From Flectonema sp. DT1601 (taxonomy: Eukaryota; Euglenozoa; Diplonemea; Diplonemida; Diplonemidae): 64,000 nt of DNA. Positions 50,439 through 61,200 of this stretch are shown piece by piece (the stretch's first letter is position 1; each line of letters starts with the position of its first letter). The stretch is taken from contig OZ025791.1 of assembly GCA_964019425.1 (NCBI GenBank), positions 844,501 to 908,500 on the forward strand. The letters run 5' to 3'. A program made the translations under genes and the position numbers. A model generated the notes under the pieces. That model searched no databases. It had not been told where the DNA came from and was given only the letters and a program-made list of their open reading frames with translations.

Positions 50439-51635
50439 ATGTCCAATGCTGTGGCTCTTCAGTCTCTGAGAATCGGATGGTTGGTTAATGAAATAAGAGA
50501 TGTCGGTGAAGAAGAGAGGCAGCTTATCAGAAAAACGATCCAACGAATGGGGGCGACAACACTCGATGAAGTCAGACGGCGAGTTGACGAGATCCTCGAT
50601 ACTAATATCAGAGATGCTATAAATCGAATTCTAAGAACAACACCGTCAGCTGAAGAAGCAAACAACTGGGTCTGCAGACCTAAAAATGAAAAGCTACTCG
50701 ACATCAATCTAAATGGATGTATTCCAATTATTCTAACTGCTCCTCATGGTGGTGTGTCTCCGTTGGGAAATGTAAAGTCGAGATCAAAAAAGACGATGTT
50801 TTTTAGAAAAATTGGAGACCGCAACACCGCTGACTTAACTCGAATGACATCATCCATTCTACTAAATTCGTATAATATAACTCCTTTCTTTGTAGTTGCT
50901 AATGTGCACAGGCAGTATGTGGATCTAAACCGACCGATGAGCACTGGATGTGAGGAAGACGCAGCTCGTTTTTTTCACCAAGTGTATCACAGCGGGATAG
51001 CTACGGCTGTTCAACTTGCTAAACAACTATCACAAAGACATCCTTCTGGAATCCGACCTCTTCTTCTTGATATTCACGGTCATGGTAAGCAGACCAATGC
51101 AGTTTATAGAGGTTCACAGAATATGAAAACGTTTGTTCCTCATGCATGGTGTGTACATTCTTTTTTGCGTGTTAGACGTCATGAAACCTCTGGGAGTCCT
51201 CGAAGAAGGAGGCTCGTCGTAGCGTAGTTTTAGATCTACTCATGTTGGAATCAATCTTCGGTATCACCTCGCACCTGAGTCACACTCCACCTGATCTCAC
51301 AGTCCAACCTTTGGAAAGATCTCCTTTCCTGTAGAAGAAATAAAAATAAAAACAGTAAATGTGGTCACCCACTACTACAGTCGTTACTCCTCGATGGTCT
51401 TGAGATTCACCCCATTGATAATGAGTGCGGAGAGAAGAGTGGATTTAAAGGAGGATGGACTGTAAGATCATATGGTTTGACAGATACCTGCGGTGATGGT
51501 ATTGACGCAGTTCAGTTAGAGTTTGCTGCAACATATCGGAAGGACAAGAAATCCATCGCAGCCACAGCTACGGTTCTTGCAGCAGCAATAGCGAAACACG
51601 TAGGCGTTCATAAGAGAGTATGTATTGAGTTTTAA
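50439..51635 (+). CDS. N-formylglutamate amidohydrolase-like zinc hydrolase
   Basis: Two exons (50439-51148, 51356-51635), 329 residues. Signatures of the FGase/amidohydrolase family: ILTAPHGG (zinc His), GDRNTADLT, ANVHRQYVDLNRP, LLLDIHGHG (zinc/catalytic His) and VYRGSQNMKTF; exon 2 adds GGWTVRSYG and IDAVQLEFAATYR. All expected metal and substrate motifs are present, so it should be active on N-acyl amino acids or a related amide. The intron (207 bp) is the longest found here, GTGTGT...AAAACAG; joining completes a TGT codon and leads to CGHPLLQSLLLDG. The exact junction is a prediction. N-terminal 75 residues are helical and unassigned. Acceptor CTCTCTCAG ends 4 bp before ATG. Confidence 0.8.
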
Positions 51636-52110
51636 TATTTTTTAATTCAAAGCCCACCCTGTTAAAACACAATGGCTTGCTAAATAAATAATTCAAAGTG
51701 AAATGATCTTCGCAGAATAATCCAAACTGTTCACCTCACCTTCCGTCTTGGCGTCTTCACACCGTGATGTTACTGAGGGAAGCAAAGTCTGCCTCTTAGG
51801 GTCACCATCATTACTCTCAGCAGAGTAGATTCGATCTCTCAGTAGCGTCGCAGTGCACAGTGCCTTTACCTTCTTTGTTTTGAATGCCCTTCGGTTAGGT
51901 TTTGAGACAGCAATCACGAGAACTAATAAAACAGGTCCCCTTGCCTAACCTGTAATTCATTCTTATTTGTGACGTTGCTGTGGAATCAACAAAAAACGTT
52001 TGTGTTAATCCGAATAAGGCGCCTGCAGCCCCAAAAAGACACCAAACATGATATTTCTGTATATGAAAGGAGATTTATATTTGATATGAAAAGATTACTT
52101 TTTTTCCCCC
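51636..52110. other. Intergenic, no gene recognised
   Basis: About 475 bp of mixed composition. A minus-strand frame at 51693-51917 (74 codons) exists but has no recognisable motif or start context and I do not call it. The end is a strong TTACTTTTTTTCCCCCAG acceptor at 52112. Confidence 0.5.
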
Positions 52111-52127
52111 AGCTCGGTACGCATCAT

Positions 52128-53910
52128 ATGGTTCACGATGCTAAGGTCGAGCCCATAACAGGGCTTCGGGTTTTTGAACCCCCTTCACGGTTTAGTTATT
52201 TCAAATGCGTTGACCTGCTCTACTTAGCACCGGTAAAGAAACACAACAGTGCTGGAGGTAAAAGGGACAGAATCATTTGGTTAAGACCATCACGATTAGG
52301 ATTAAGCGACTACAGTGGTGGAACACTGCGATACGTTCGGTTAGAAAACTTAAAAGTGCTCTACATCCAAGTTGCAGGTAAAGGTGTCAGCGAAGAGATG
52401 ATGGGGATAACTATGGATGGAAATGACGCATTCGCACTAAAATTATCATTCAAAAAGAAAGGAGCTGTTTCAGAGTTTGTTGAAGCTATTCGACAATGTT
52501 GCCAAACCCAAAACATACCCATACCTAAAGTTCTGAAGGTTCCTGAAAATGGAAAATCAGTTGCTGAAGATGGTGTTCATGCCAGAGTACCAAATGAATC
52601 CTGTACGAAGCCATCTAATTTTGTATCACCTCCATCAGTTATAAAAGAGCATACTTCAAGGGTAAAGCGTGGAAATCCTCCTCCGAAAGTACCTCCTGGT
52701 GGTCGTAGTCTCAGTCAGCCACCAGACCCTGCTTCACAATCTGGACTTGTTATTCAAGGATCACCTGATGGTGAAAAGAGAGATGGTAGAGATACACCAA
52801 TTGCTACTGTTGATGCTCAGCTAGCACAACAACAAATAGCGGACTTAGAAGATCATTACAAGTCTGAAAATGAGAAATTACAACTCCGACTTCTCCAACA
52901 AGAGAAACTTCAAATGCAGGTCAAGAACGATCACGATGATGCAATCAAACGTCTTTCAGCAAAATTAGATTTGAACTCAACACCTACATCACCAACTGGA
53001 TACCCACCTGGAGGGTTCGGAAATACAACTCCCAACAGACTTAGTGCACGACCTCCTCCTTTGGAGGGTATCCACGACCCGTCACCAACCTACACTGATC
53101 ATTACAGGTATGTGTCTTTTATTATGAAAAGTACTTCGTAGAGTTCCTCAGTAGCTCACGGTCTGACCGGATTACTGTTTTAGTGTCACAATAAAAAAAT
53201 ATCCAACAGGGTTGTTAAAGACAAGGTTGATTTTCGATTATGTGAAGCAACTTGTGCAGATGGAATGGGAAGTCCTGTCGGTTATGACAGGCCTGCTTCC
53301 CCTTCGTCTCCTACAGAGTTGGTTACGGCTCCTGGTAAACAGAATTCTGAATGGGTAATGAAGTCAATGAATGATGCTCTGGAACTTGAGGTTTGTTTTT
53401 TGTTTATTTCAACACAGCAATCTGTGCAGTGACGGAGAGTTACGCAAATTGTGATTATAAAAAAAAATAAAAAAAAACCTTTTAAAACAGATAAGCGATC
53501 TCAGTCAGAGAAATCATCAATTTCGTCAGCAACTAATGCAAGAAAAGGAAACAAGACATAAAAATGAACTACTACTACAAGAACAGATGGCAGCATTAAC
53601 TAAACGACTTGATCAACAACAACGAATAATAACAATGTACGAACAACGTGATAATCTCAGAGATAAAATAAGTGTAAGAGGCAGCTCTCCGATGACCCCG
53701 TCAGGTTCAGTGAGATCACCTTCTTCGTTTGTAGGGGCTGTTCCAACTCACTCGACAACAACTTATAATTTCTCACCTCAGGAGCCTGATTCCAGCTTTC
53801 ACAGTAATTATCAAACATCAACTCCCGATATCTCAGCAACTATTCATTCACCTCATTCATACGCACAACAGCAACAGCCTATAAACAGTCGATTGTTAAA
53901 TTTGATATAA
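52128..53910 (+). CDS. PH-like domain and coiled-coil protein
   Basis: Three exons (52128-53107, 53210-53390, 53491-53910), 526 residues. Residues about 20-135 look like a PH-like fold (WLRPSRLGLSDYSGGTLRYV, RLENLKVLYIQ, FALKLSFKK, EFVEAIRQCC), of a style frequent in kinetoplastid cytoskeletal/flagellar proteins. A Pro/Ser-rich linker is followed by a coiled coil (LAQQQIADLEDHYKSENEKL and onward), a low-complexity region and a second coiled coil (about residues 385-435: ELEISDLSQRNHQFRQQLMQ). The tail is Ser/Pro/Thr-rich. Both introns (102 and 100 bp) end in AACAG/AAACAG and both joins keep the frame (phase 2 and 0). Start chosen after the CCCCCAG acceptor; the frame is open upstream but without early ATG. 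Confidence 0.75.
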
Positions 53911-55865
53911 TGAGGACTCATGTCGGTTATCCATCATTTACTCGAATGTCTTCATATAAAGTTGGACTCATCCAAAGCTGACCTTTTTTATTGTAAAGGT
54001 ACGTACCCCGAAGCAGGTTGTACGGTATTTACATTCTTTATTTTTCAGTCAAGTACTTGGTATTAATTTTGTTTTTAATACCCTAAAGTTGTTACTGTTT
54101 TTACATTGTTAAATTTTCACTCCCATTCTTTAAGACTAATTTCTTACTTGAACCAATTCACGCTACTTTCTTGTATGCGATGCTTAATAAAACCCTGTAG
54201 ATATGATTGTCTTTTCTTTTATCATATTGGTTCGTTAGGGGGAATCTTGTAGAAGGATACTTCATTTTGTGTTGTGATGTTTTTTTAACTGTAAAAGTAA
54301 ATGAATAGTAGCAGACAATGAAGAAGGGGAATTTAAAAATTTAAAAAAAAAAAAAAAAAATGTAAACGAATGGAACAATATAAGAATATATTTTTTGCTC
54401 TTCTTTGTTTACGTGAAGTCCATTATTCTTTCATGAGCAATTGGAGTTGTGGGAGGATCACAAGAACAAACTAGAGAGAACAGTTCAGAATTTCACAAGC
54501 TCTCAACTCGGAAGAGGACGCCTCTACTTTTTTTAGTCTAACGGGGTTCTCCATTGGGTGGAGAGTGGATTTTATCTCATAAAACGTAAGTGATGTGGAT
54601 TTAACAAAGCCCTAACAGTAGTGTTCATAGTAACGGTACGTATTTATGGTGAAAGGGATTTCTTTTTGTGTATTTGTTTCTGTGTTGTTAAGGTAGTTGT
54701 TTGTTTCCATATCCCGTCTTTTTTTTTTTTTTTTGAATTTTCTTTTTCTAGTGAACTTCTAATAAATTAAATAAAAATTACGGTAAAATTCTACCGTTTT
54801 TTCTTTTTTTCAATCATAGTCTGGCTTTTCTTAATTGTGTTCTTGCCTTCATTGTCCTTCCACTCACGTTCGGCATTTATCGATTTTCGCGGTGGGAATA
54901 CTAGTATTGCAATTGCATTTAACAAGTATTGTAAGGATACACCTGTGTACTGTAGGCTGCATAGGGGAAAAAAAAAAAAAAAAAAAAAAAGAAACGCAAT
55001 TGTTCTTTCCTTTTTTACTTAGTTCGTTTTCTGTCGACGTGTTAGGTTCTTCTGTATTTTGTATTTATGTTATTCAAAGTGAAGCTTGTATATTATTTTT
55101 TCCTTTTTTTTTCCCCCCCCTTTTTAAGCAAGTAATTTGTAGGTGAAACCTACACTCTGCCGTATTACATTATACCCTGGTTTTGGTTTCCCAGGGCTCA
55201 CGATTAATTCAAAATTGAATAACTCGATTCCGTACTGCACTGAATGACAACATGGAAAAAGAGATGTGTATGCAGCTAAGTTAGAAACATTTATTATAAT
55301 GTAAAGTATTTACGTCAATCGCAGAGTGTATACCTACACTAACATTACCTTTAGTCACTGTATCTCAGAACTAATGTTAAATTATCGTTATGTTGTTTAT
55401 GATACAAAACATTTGTATTTTACTTACAAACTCGAACAGTTAACCCCCTTTTTCTGAATTTTTTTTCTTTTTATGATGCCATTAAATGTTTTGCAATTTA
55501 AATCTGTGATATGGTTGACTGGGTAGTCAATAAAATTAGGCTTCTGAATAATTTGTTGACCCGTTTTTTTTTCCTTTTTTTTTTTTTTCCCTTTTTCTTT
55601 TTCTTTCCCTCGCATACCATTACAACCTTCACTATGCTTCGCTGAAATCGGCAAAAATAAATATTATTTTTTTTAAACTGTTGCTCTGTTTTTGTTTATA
55701 TGTAGAAAAAAATGATCAATATGGTTTCGAAATGCTTAACTTGTTCTTTTTTTTTTTCATTCCTTTTATACAGGACGTGGTAGTATTAACATGGGACACT
55801 GATCAGTATAGTTATGAATGTTATATATTTCTTTTTTTTTTGTTAAATTTTCAATTTCTCCTATC
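53911..55865. other. Intergenic, 2 kb, dispersed-repeat copies
   Basis: No gene supported. It contains poly-A (about 54343-54360, 54966-54990) and poly-T runs, a short module-B fragment near 54914-54940 and a module-A copy at 55180-55445. The end is a TTTCAATTTCTCCTATCAG acceptor at 55867. Confidence 0.6.
55180..55445 (+). repeat. Dispersed repeat, module A copy
   Basis: TTTTGGTTTCCCAGGGCTCA start, then AATAACTCGATTCCGTACTG (identical to 4156-4175), GAATGACAACA, AAAAAGAGAT, GTTAGAAACATTTAT (shared with 26178) and AGAGTGT, ending near a CTCGAACAGTTAA block comparable to GCTCAAAACAGTTAA at 4293. Best evidence that the family is dispersed over at least 51 kb. Confidence 0.6.
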
Positions 55866-55877
55866 AGAACATTGACA

Positions 55878-56122
55878 ATGAAGAGATACCCGTTCGATGA
55901 AAAGGCTCGGAGGCACATTAACATGGGACGCCAAGAACAAGGCGCTCGGTATCTTGAAGAGGTTTGGCAGCAACTGCGGTTAGCGGGAGAAGAAATAGCA
56001 CAAGATGATTGGAAAATAGACAACAGTAAGTATTTTGACATGGGACCAAGGAAATAAAACTATTAAAGTGATGGTAAGCAACGGAAAACTTCCCAGCGGA
56101 AGTATCAGCAGCGATCAATTAA
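55878..56122 (+). CDS. Charged microprotein, possibly two-exon
   Basis: Starts MKRYPFDEKARRHINMGRQE 11 bp after a strong CTCCTATCAG acceptor. The helix continues ARYLEEVWQQLRLAGEEIAQ, then DDWKIDN. Two models are possible. Unspliced, it ends SKYFDMGPRK at 56057 (59 residues). With an intron at 56026-56096 (GTAAGT...TTCCCAG, 71 bp) it ends TEVSAAIN at 56122 (57 residues). The 5' site is a perfect GTAAGT and other genes here commonly have a 3'-terminal intron, but the 3' site lacks the A-rich AACAG end, so I remain undecided. Family not recognised; size and composition would suit a small respiratory-complex or cytoskeletal subunit. Confidence 0.45.
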
Positions 56123-57036
56123 CTTCTTTATTATGATATTGCGCAACTAATAACTTCTGGCGGTGTCAAGGTTTACTCCCTTAGAATTTTATACCTTCAG
56201 CCGTTCTGTTTTTCTCTCTTTTCTTTTGTTTAGGGGCCTTTCAACTCCCTTTTACGGGACAAGAATTATGTATCGTAACTGACAGAGTCTAATCAAAAAG
56301 ATCAGTGCTACATTTGATTTCTTGTAGATAGTCATAAATGACTTTCTGAGCAAATGCATTGGATGGAGAAAGTATTTTGGACTTGGAATCTCATATTCTG
56401 GATCCCTCTTGAGAATGAAAAAATTGTGTATTTTCGGAATTTTACAAGTGGTGAGGTCTAATTCGACGAACCGGACACGCATTTGATTTGATCATTCCTA
56501 TTGTGGAATTGGTCAGGCAGGAATCTTTGTCTCAGAACGAGGTACCTGACGGGTCGGTGTTTTCGAACTCGTTGGCTACTGCGAATGCGCATTGCTCAGT
56601 GTGCGAGTTCCAGCAGGGATGTTCGAAAGACTGTCGCTGACCCCGCGTTGGAACCGTCAGCGATGCTGTTTTCGATTGCGTGGCCATCTCTGTATCTGTC
56701 CAGCTCAGAGTTCCGATTTTAGAGCGACTTTGTTGACAACAAAAAATATTGTTATTTTTTTTTTTTTTTTAGAACCCCTTCTTTGTTTTCTGAACCATTC
56801 ACATTCCCTTTCCTATTACTTAGACAACAGGCTTTTATATCTCCTTTCAGAATGTACCTCAGGAATTGGTTACGAAACTTAGTCATTTCATTATCAATAG
56901 TTTTATTTCTGTCAACAAAAACAGTATCTGCAATCAATTATGTGTGTTGTGTTGTTATAAAAAATCCACTGCGTTGTTTCGTCTTTTCTCGTAATGATAT
57001 AGATTCACCTTGTATTCCTTTATCCGAAAGAAAACA
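56123..57036. other. Intergenic, no gene recognised
   Basis: A GC-richer patch at about 56500-56720 holds short frames on both strands without recognisable motifs and might be element debris. A T run lies at 56754-56770. Acceptor-like AGs at 57038 and 57047 precede the next gene. Confidence 0.5.
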
Positions 57037-57054
57037 GGTTTATACAGCATCACT

Positions 57055-58170
57055 ATGTCGTATCTCCCTTCCGTTCAACTCCCACCTGCAAAAGTACATC
57101 AGATGTACAAAGGACTATTCCCTTCAGACATATATTTTCTACAACACTGCGGTGTTAAATCATCAAAAGGAAGGGCAAAGAAACGGCTGTTAGTCATCTG
57201 TAAGAACTTTGCAGCTGTTGGGTACATGGAAAAAGACTCAGCGGTAGTTAAAGAAATGGTCAAACACCAAGAAATTGAAAAAGTAGTAATGCAAGAAGCG
57301 GATAAAAGAACCGGAATATTTCGTAAAGAAGAACAGACTTCTGTATTATTCAAAGTAAAGAAAGCAGCTGATGGAAGTCGAACAAAACCTGATCTCCTAC
57401 TTAACCTTGTATCAGACGGTACTAACATGGAGGAGTCTTCAGGAGCAAAGAACTTAGAAACTATACTAAAAGCTATCCATTCATCTCGTTATGATAGTGA
57501 GCTTACTGTTGAATGGCTTAAAAAGAATGACTCTAAAAATAAAATTACTGATCAAGCTGAGAGAAAGCCTCCACCAGGATATAATAAACCTGAATCAAAA
57601 TTATCTGATGTTTACGGTAGACAACCTTCTGAAGCTCCTGGTCAATCTCCAACTCAACAAGAACCAAGTGCTTCACCTCCTCCTGGTGTTGCTGAAGTTG
57701 TTTATTTCATAAGCGAAAAGAATGAAACGACCGGAAAATACGCATTCATGCCTGGCGTTGAACAGCAGGGAATGCCTGTTTGGGGAAGACCTACAGGAGA
57801 ACGTCTTTATGTATCAAACACAACTGGTGTTTGGGTCATTGGTACTACTGAAACAATGAACTCAGATGCTTCATGGGTACGTGCAGCATCACGTGAACAT
57901 GGAAAGCTTCCTTGGGAAATCTCAGCCTGGCAGGCTCATAAAGATGGAAAATGGTCGATGCAAATTAATACAATTTGTACAACAGATTCAGATCTAGCTG
58001 AAGCTCTTCATCTTCAGTCTTCAGTGACGGCTATCAGTTCTAAGTTAGATCAAATCCCAGTTACTTCTCATAATAAAGATCAAGTTCAGGTTGCCAAAAG
58101 AGATATCTCTGAACACGCACACCTCCTGCAACCAAAAAGAAAAGGAGAATCGTTTACAGGTATGGCTTGA
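57055..58170 (+). CDS. PH-like domain protein of kinetoplastid style
   Basis: 371 residues if unspliced. Residues 1-150 resemble a PH-like domain (RLLVICKNFAAVGYMEKDSA, VKHQEIEKVV, KPDLLLNLVSD). A Pro-rich linker (about 165-205) leads to a second module (VVYFISEKNETTGKYAFMPG, GMPVWGRPTGERLYVSNTTG, VWVIGTTETM, REHGKLPWEISAWQ), a pattern seen repeatedly in kinetoplastid hypothetical proteins. A good 5' splice site (ACAG/GTATGG) occurs at 58160, four codons before the in-frame TGA. If used with the A-rich AG at 58241 (ACAAATCACAG), an 82-bp intron would give a Gly-Ser-stop ending inside the first satellite monomer; AG at 58184 would give a 25-bp intron and an ending DHRQSPSQYDD. The satellite array starts 40 bp after the TGA. 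Confidence 0.7.
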   Translation: MSYLPSVQLPPAKVHQMYKGLFPSDIYFLQHCGVKSSKGRAKKRLLVICKNFAAVGYMEKDSAVVKEMVKHQEIEKVVMQEADKRTGIFRKEEQTSVLFKVKKAADGSRTKPDLLLNLVSDGTNMEESSGAKNLETILKAIHSSRYDSELTVEWLKKNDSKNKITDQAERKPPPGYNKPESKLSDVYGRQPSEAPGQSPTQQEPSASPPPGVAEVVYFISEKNETTGKYAFMPGVEQQGMPVWGRPTGERLYVSNTTGVWVIGTTETMNSDASWVRAASREHGKLPWEISAWQAHKDGKWSMQINTICTTDSDLAEALHLQSSVTAISSKLDQIPVTSHNKDQVQVAKRDISEHAHLLQPKRKGESFTGMA

Positions 58171-58210
58171 TATTCTACAAACAGATCACAGGCAATCTCC
58201 TTCTCAGTAT

Positions 58211-61200
58211 GATGACTAGAACACATTAGTACAAATCACAGGGAGCTGATTCTCTTGAAGTAGATGAGAAATGTTCATAACTGACTTCTGTCTTCCCTTC
58301 ACCACTTCCATGAGTGGCGTTCTCTTCTTTGATCCTTTCCCCTCTTCACCTCACTGTCGAATGATGACTAGAACACATTAGTACAAATCACAGGGAGCTG
58401 ATTCTCTTGAAGTAGATGAGAAACGTTCATAACTGACTTCTGTCTTCCCTTCGCCACTTCCATGGGTGGCGTTCTCTTCTTTGATCCCTTTCCCTCTTCA
58501 CCTCGCTGTCGAATGATGACTAGAACACATTAGTACAAATCACAGGGAGCTGATTCTCTTGAAGTAGATGAGAAATGTTCATAACTGACTTCTGTCTTCC
58601 CTTCGCCACTTCCATGAGTGGATCTCTTCTTTGATCCTTTCCCCTCTTCACCTCACTGTCGAATGATGACTAGAACACATTAGTACAAATCACAGGGAGC
58701 TGATTCTCTTGAAGTAGATGAGAAATGTTCATAACTGACTTCTGTCTTCCCTTCACCACTTCCATGAGTGGATCTCTTCTTTGCTCCTTTCCCCTCTTCA
58801 CCTCACTGTTGAATGATGACTAGAACACATTAGTACAAATCACAGGGAGCTGATTCTCTTGAAGTAGATGAGAAATGTTCATAACTGACTTCTGTCTTCC
58901 CTTCACCACTTCCATGAGTGGTTCTCTTCTTTGATCCTTTCCCCTCTTCACCTCACTGTTGAATGATGACTAGAACACATTAGTACAAATCACAGGGAGC
59001 TGATTCTCTTGAAGTAGATGAGAAATGTTCATAACTGACTTCTATCCTCTCTTCGCCACTTCCATGGGTGGCGTTCTCTTCTTTGATCCTTTTCCCTCTT
59101 CACCTCACTGTTGAATGATGACTAGAACACATTAGTACAAATCACAGGGAGCTGATTCTCTTGAAGTAGATGAGAAACGTTCATAACTGACTTCTATCCT
59201 CTCTTCGCCACTTCCATGGGTGGCGTTCTCTTCTTTGATCCTTTTCCCTCTTCACCTCACTGTTGAATGATGACTAGAACACATTAGTACAAATCACAGG
59301 GAGCTGATTCTCTTGAAGTAGATGAGAAATGTTCATAACTGACTTCTGTCTTCCCTTCACCACTTCCATGAGTGGATCTCTTCTTTGCTCCTTTTCCCTC
59401 TTCACCTCACTGTTGAATGATGACTAGAACACATTAGTACAAATCACAGGGAGCTGATTCTCTTGAAGTAGATGAGAAACGTTCATAACTGACTTCTATC
59501 CTCTCTTCGCCACTTCCATGGGTGGCGTTCTCTTCTTTGATCCTTTTCCCTCTTCACCTCACTGTCGAATGATGACTAGAACACATTAGTACAAATCACA
59601 GGGAGCTGATTCTCTTGAAGTAGATGAGAAACGTTCATAACTGACTTCTGTCTTCCCTTCACCACTTCCATGAGTGGTTCTCTTCTTTGATCCTTTCCCC
59701 TCTTCACCTCACTGTCGAATGATGACTAGAACACATTAGTACAAATCACAGGGAGCTGATTCTCTTGAAGTAGATGAGAAACGTTCATAACTGACTTCTA
59801 TCCTCTCTTCGCCACTTCCATGGGTGGCGTTCTCTTCTTTGATCCTTTTCCCTCTTCACCTCACTGTTGAATGATGACTAGAACACATTAGTACAAATCA
59901 CAGGGAGCTGATTCTCTTGAAGTAGATGAGAAACGTTCATAACTGACTTCTATCCTCTCTTCGCCACTTCCATGGGTGGCGTTCTCTTCTTTGATCCTTT
60001 TCCCTCTTCACCTCACTGTTGAATGATGACTAGAACACATTAGTACAAATCACAGGGAGCTGATTCTCTTGAAGTAGATGAGAAATGTTCATAACTGACT
60101 TCTATCCTCTCTTCGCCACTTCCATGGGTGGCGTTCTCTTCTTTGATCCTTTTCCCTCTTCACCTCACTGTCGAATGATGACTAGAACACATTAGTACAA
60201 ATCACAGGGAGCTGATTCTCTTGAAGTAGATGAGAAATGTTCATAACTGACTTCTGTCTTCCCTTCACCACTTCCATGAGTGGTTCTCTTCTTTGATCCT
60301 TTCCCCTCTTCACCTCACTGTTGAATGATGACTAGAACACATTAGTACAAATCACAGGGAGCTGATTCTCTTGAAGTAGATGAGAAACGTTCATAACTGA
60401 CTTCTATCCTCTCTTCGCCACTTCCATGGGTGGCGTTCTCTTCTTTGATCCTTTTCCCTCTTCACCTCACTGTTGAATGATGACTAGAACACATTAGTAC
60501 AAATCACAGGGAGCTGATTCTCTTGAAGTAGATGAGAAACGTTCATAACTGACTTCTATCCTCTCTTCGCCACTTCCATGGGTGGCGTTCTCTTCTTTGA
60601 TCCTTTTCCCTCTTCACCTCACTGTTGAATGATGACTAGAACACATTAGTACAAATCACAGGGAGCTGATTCTCTTGAAGTAGATGAGAAACGTTCATAA
60701 CTGACTTCTGTCTTCCCTTCGCCACTTCCATGGGTGGCGTTCTCTTCTTTGATCCCTTTCCCTCTTCACCTCGCTGTCGAATGATGACTAGAACACATTA
60801 GTACAAATCACAGGGAGCTGATTCTCTTGAAGTAGATGAGAAATGTTCATAACTGACTTCTGTCTTCCCTTCGCCACTTCCATGAGTGGATCTCTTCTTT
60901 GATCCTTTCCCCTCTTCACCTCACTGTCGAATGATGACTAGAACACATTAGTACAAATCACAGGGAGCTGATTCTCTTGAAGTAGATGAGAAATGTTCAT
61001 AACTGACTTCTGTCTTCCCTTCACCACTTCCATGAGTGGATCTCTTCTTTGCTCCTTTCCCCTCTTCACCTCACTGTTGAATGATGACTAGAACACATTA
61101 GTACAAATCACAGGGAGCTGATTCTCTTGAAGTAGATGAGAAATGTTCATAACTGACTTCTGTCTTCCCTTCACCACTTCCATGAGTGGTTCTCTTCTTT

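Noticed and set aside
51693-51917. Minus-strand 74-residue frame
   Set aside because: No motif, no acceptor-like start context, and it would be the only minus-strand host gene in the window.
58160-58184. 25-bp intron at the end of the second PH-like gene
   Set aside because: Ends fit (GTATGG...AAACAG) and the frame continues to DHRQSPSQYDD, but every other intron here is 66 bp or longer, so it is kept only as a minor alternative.
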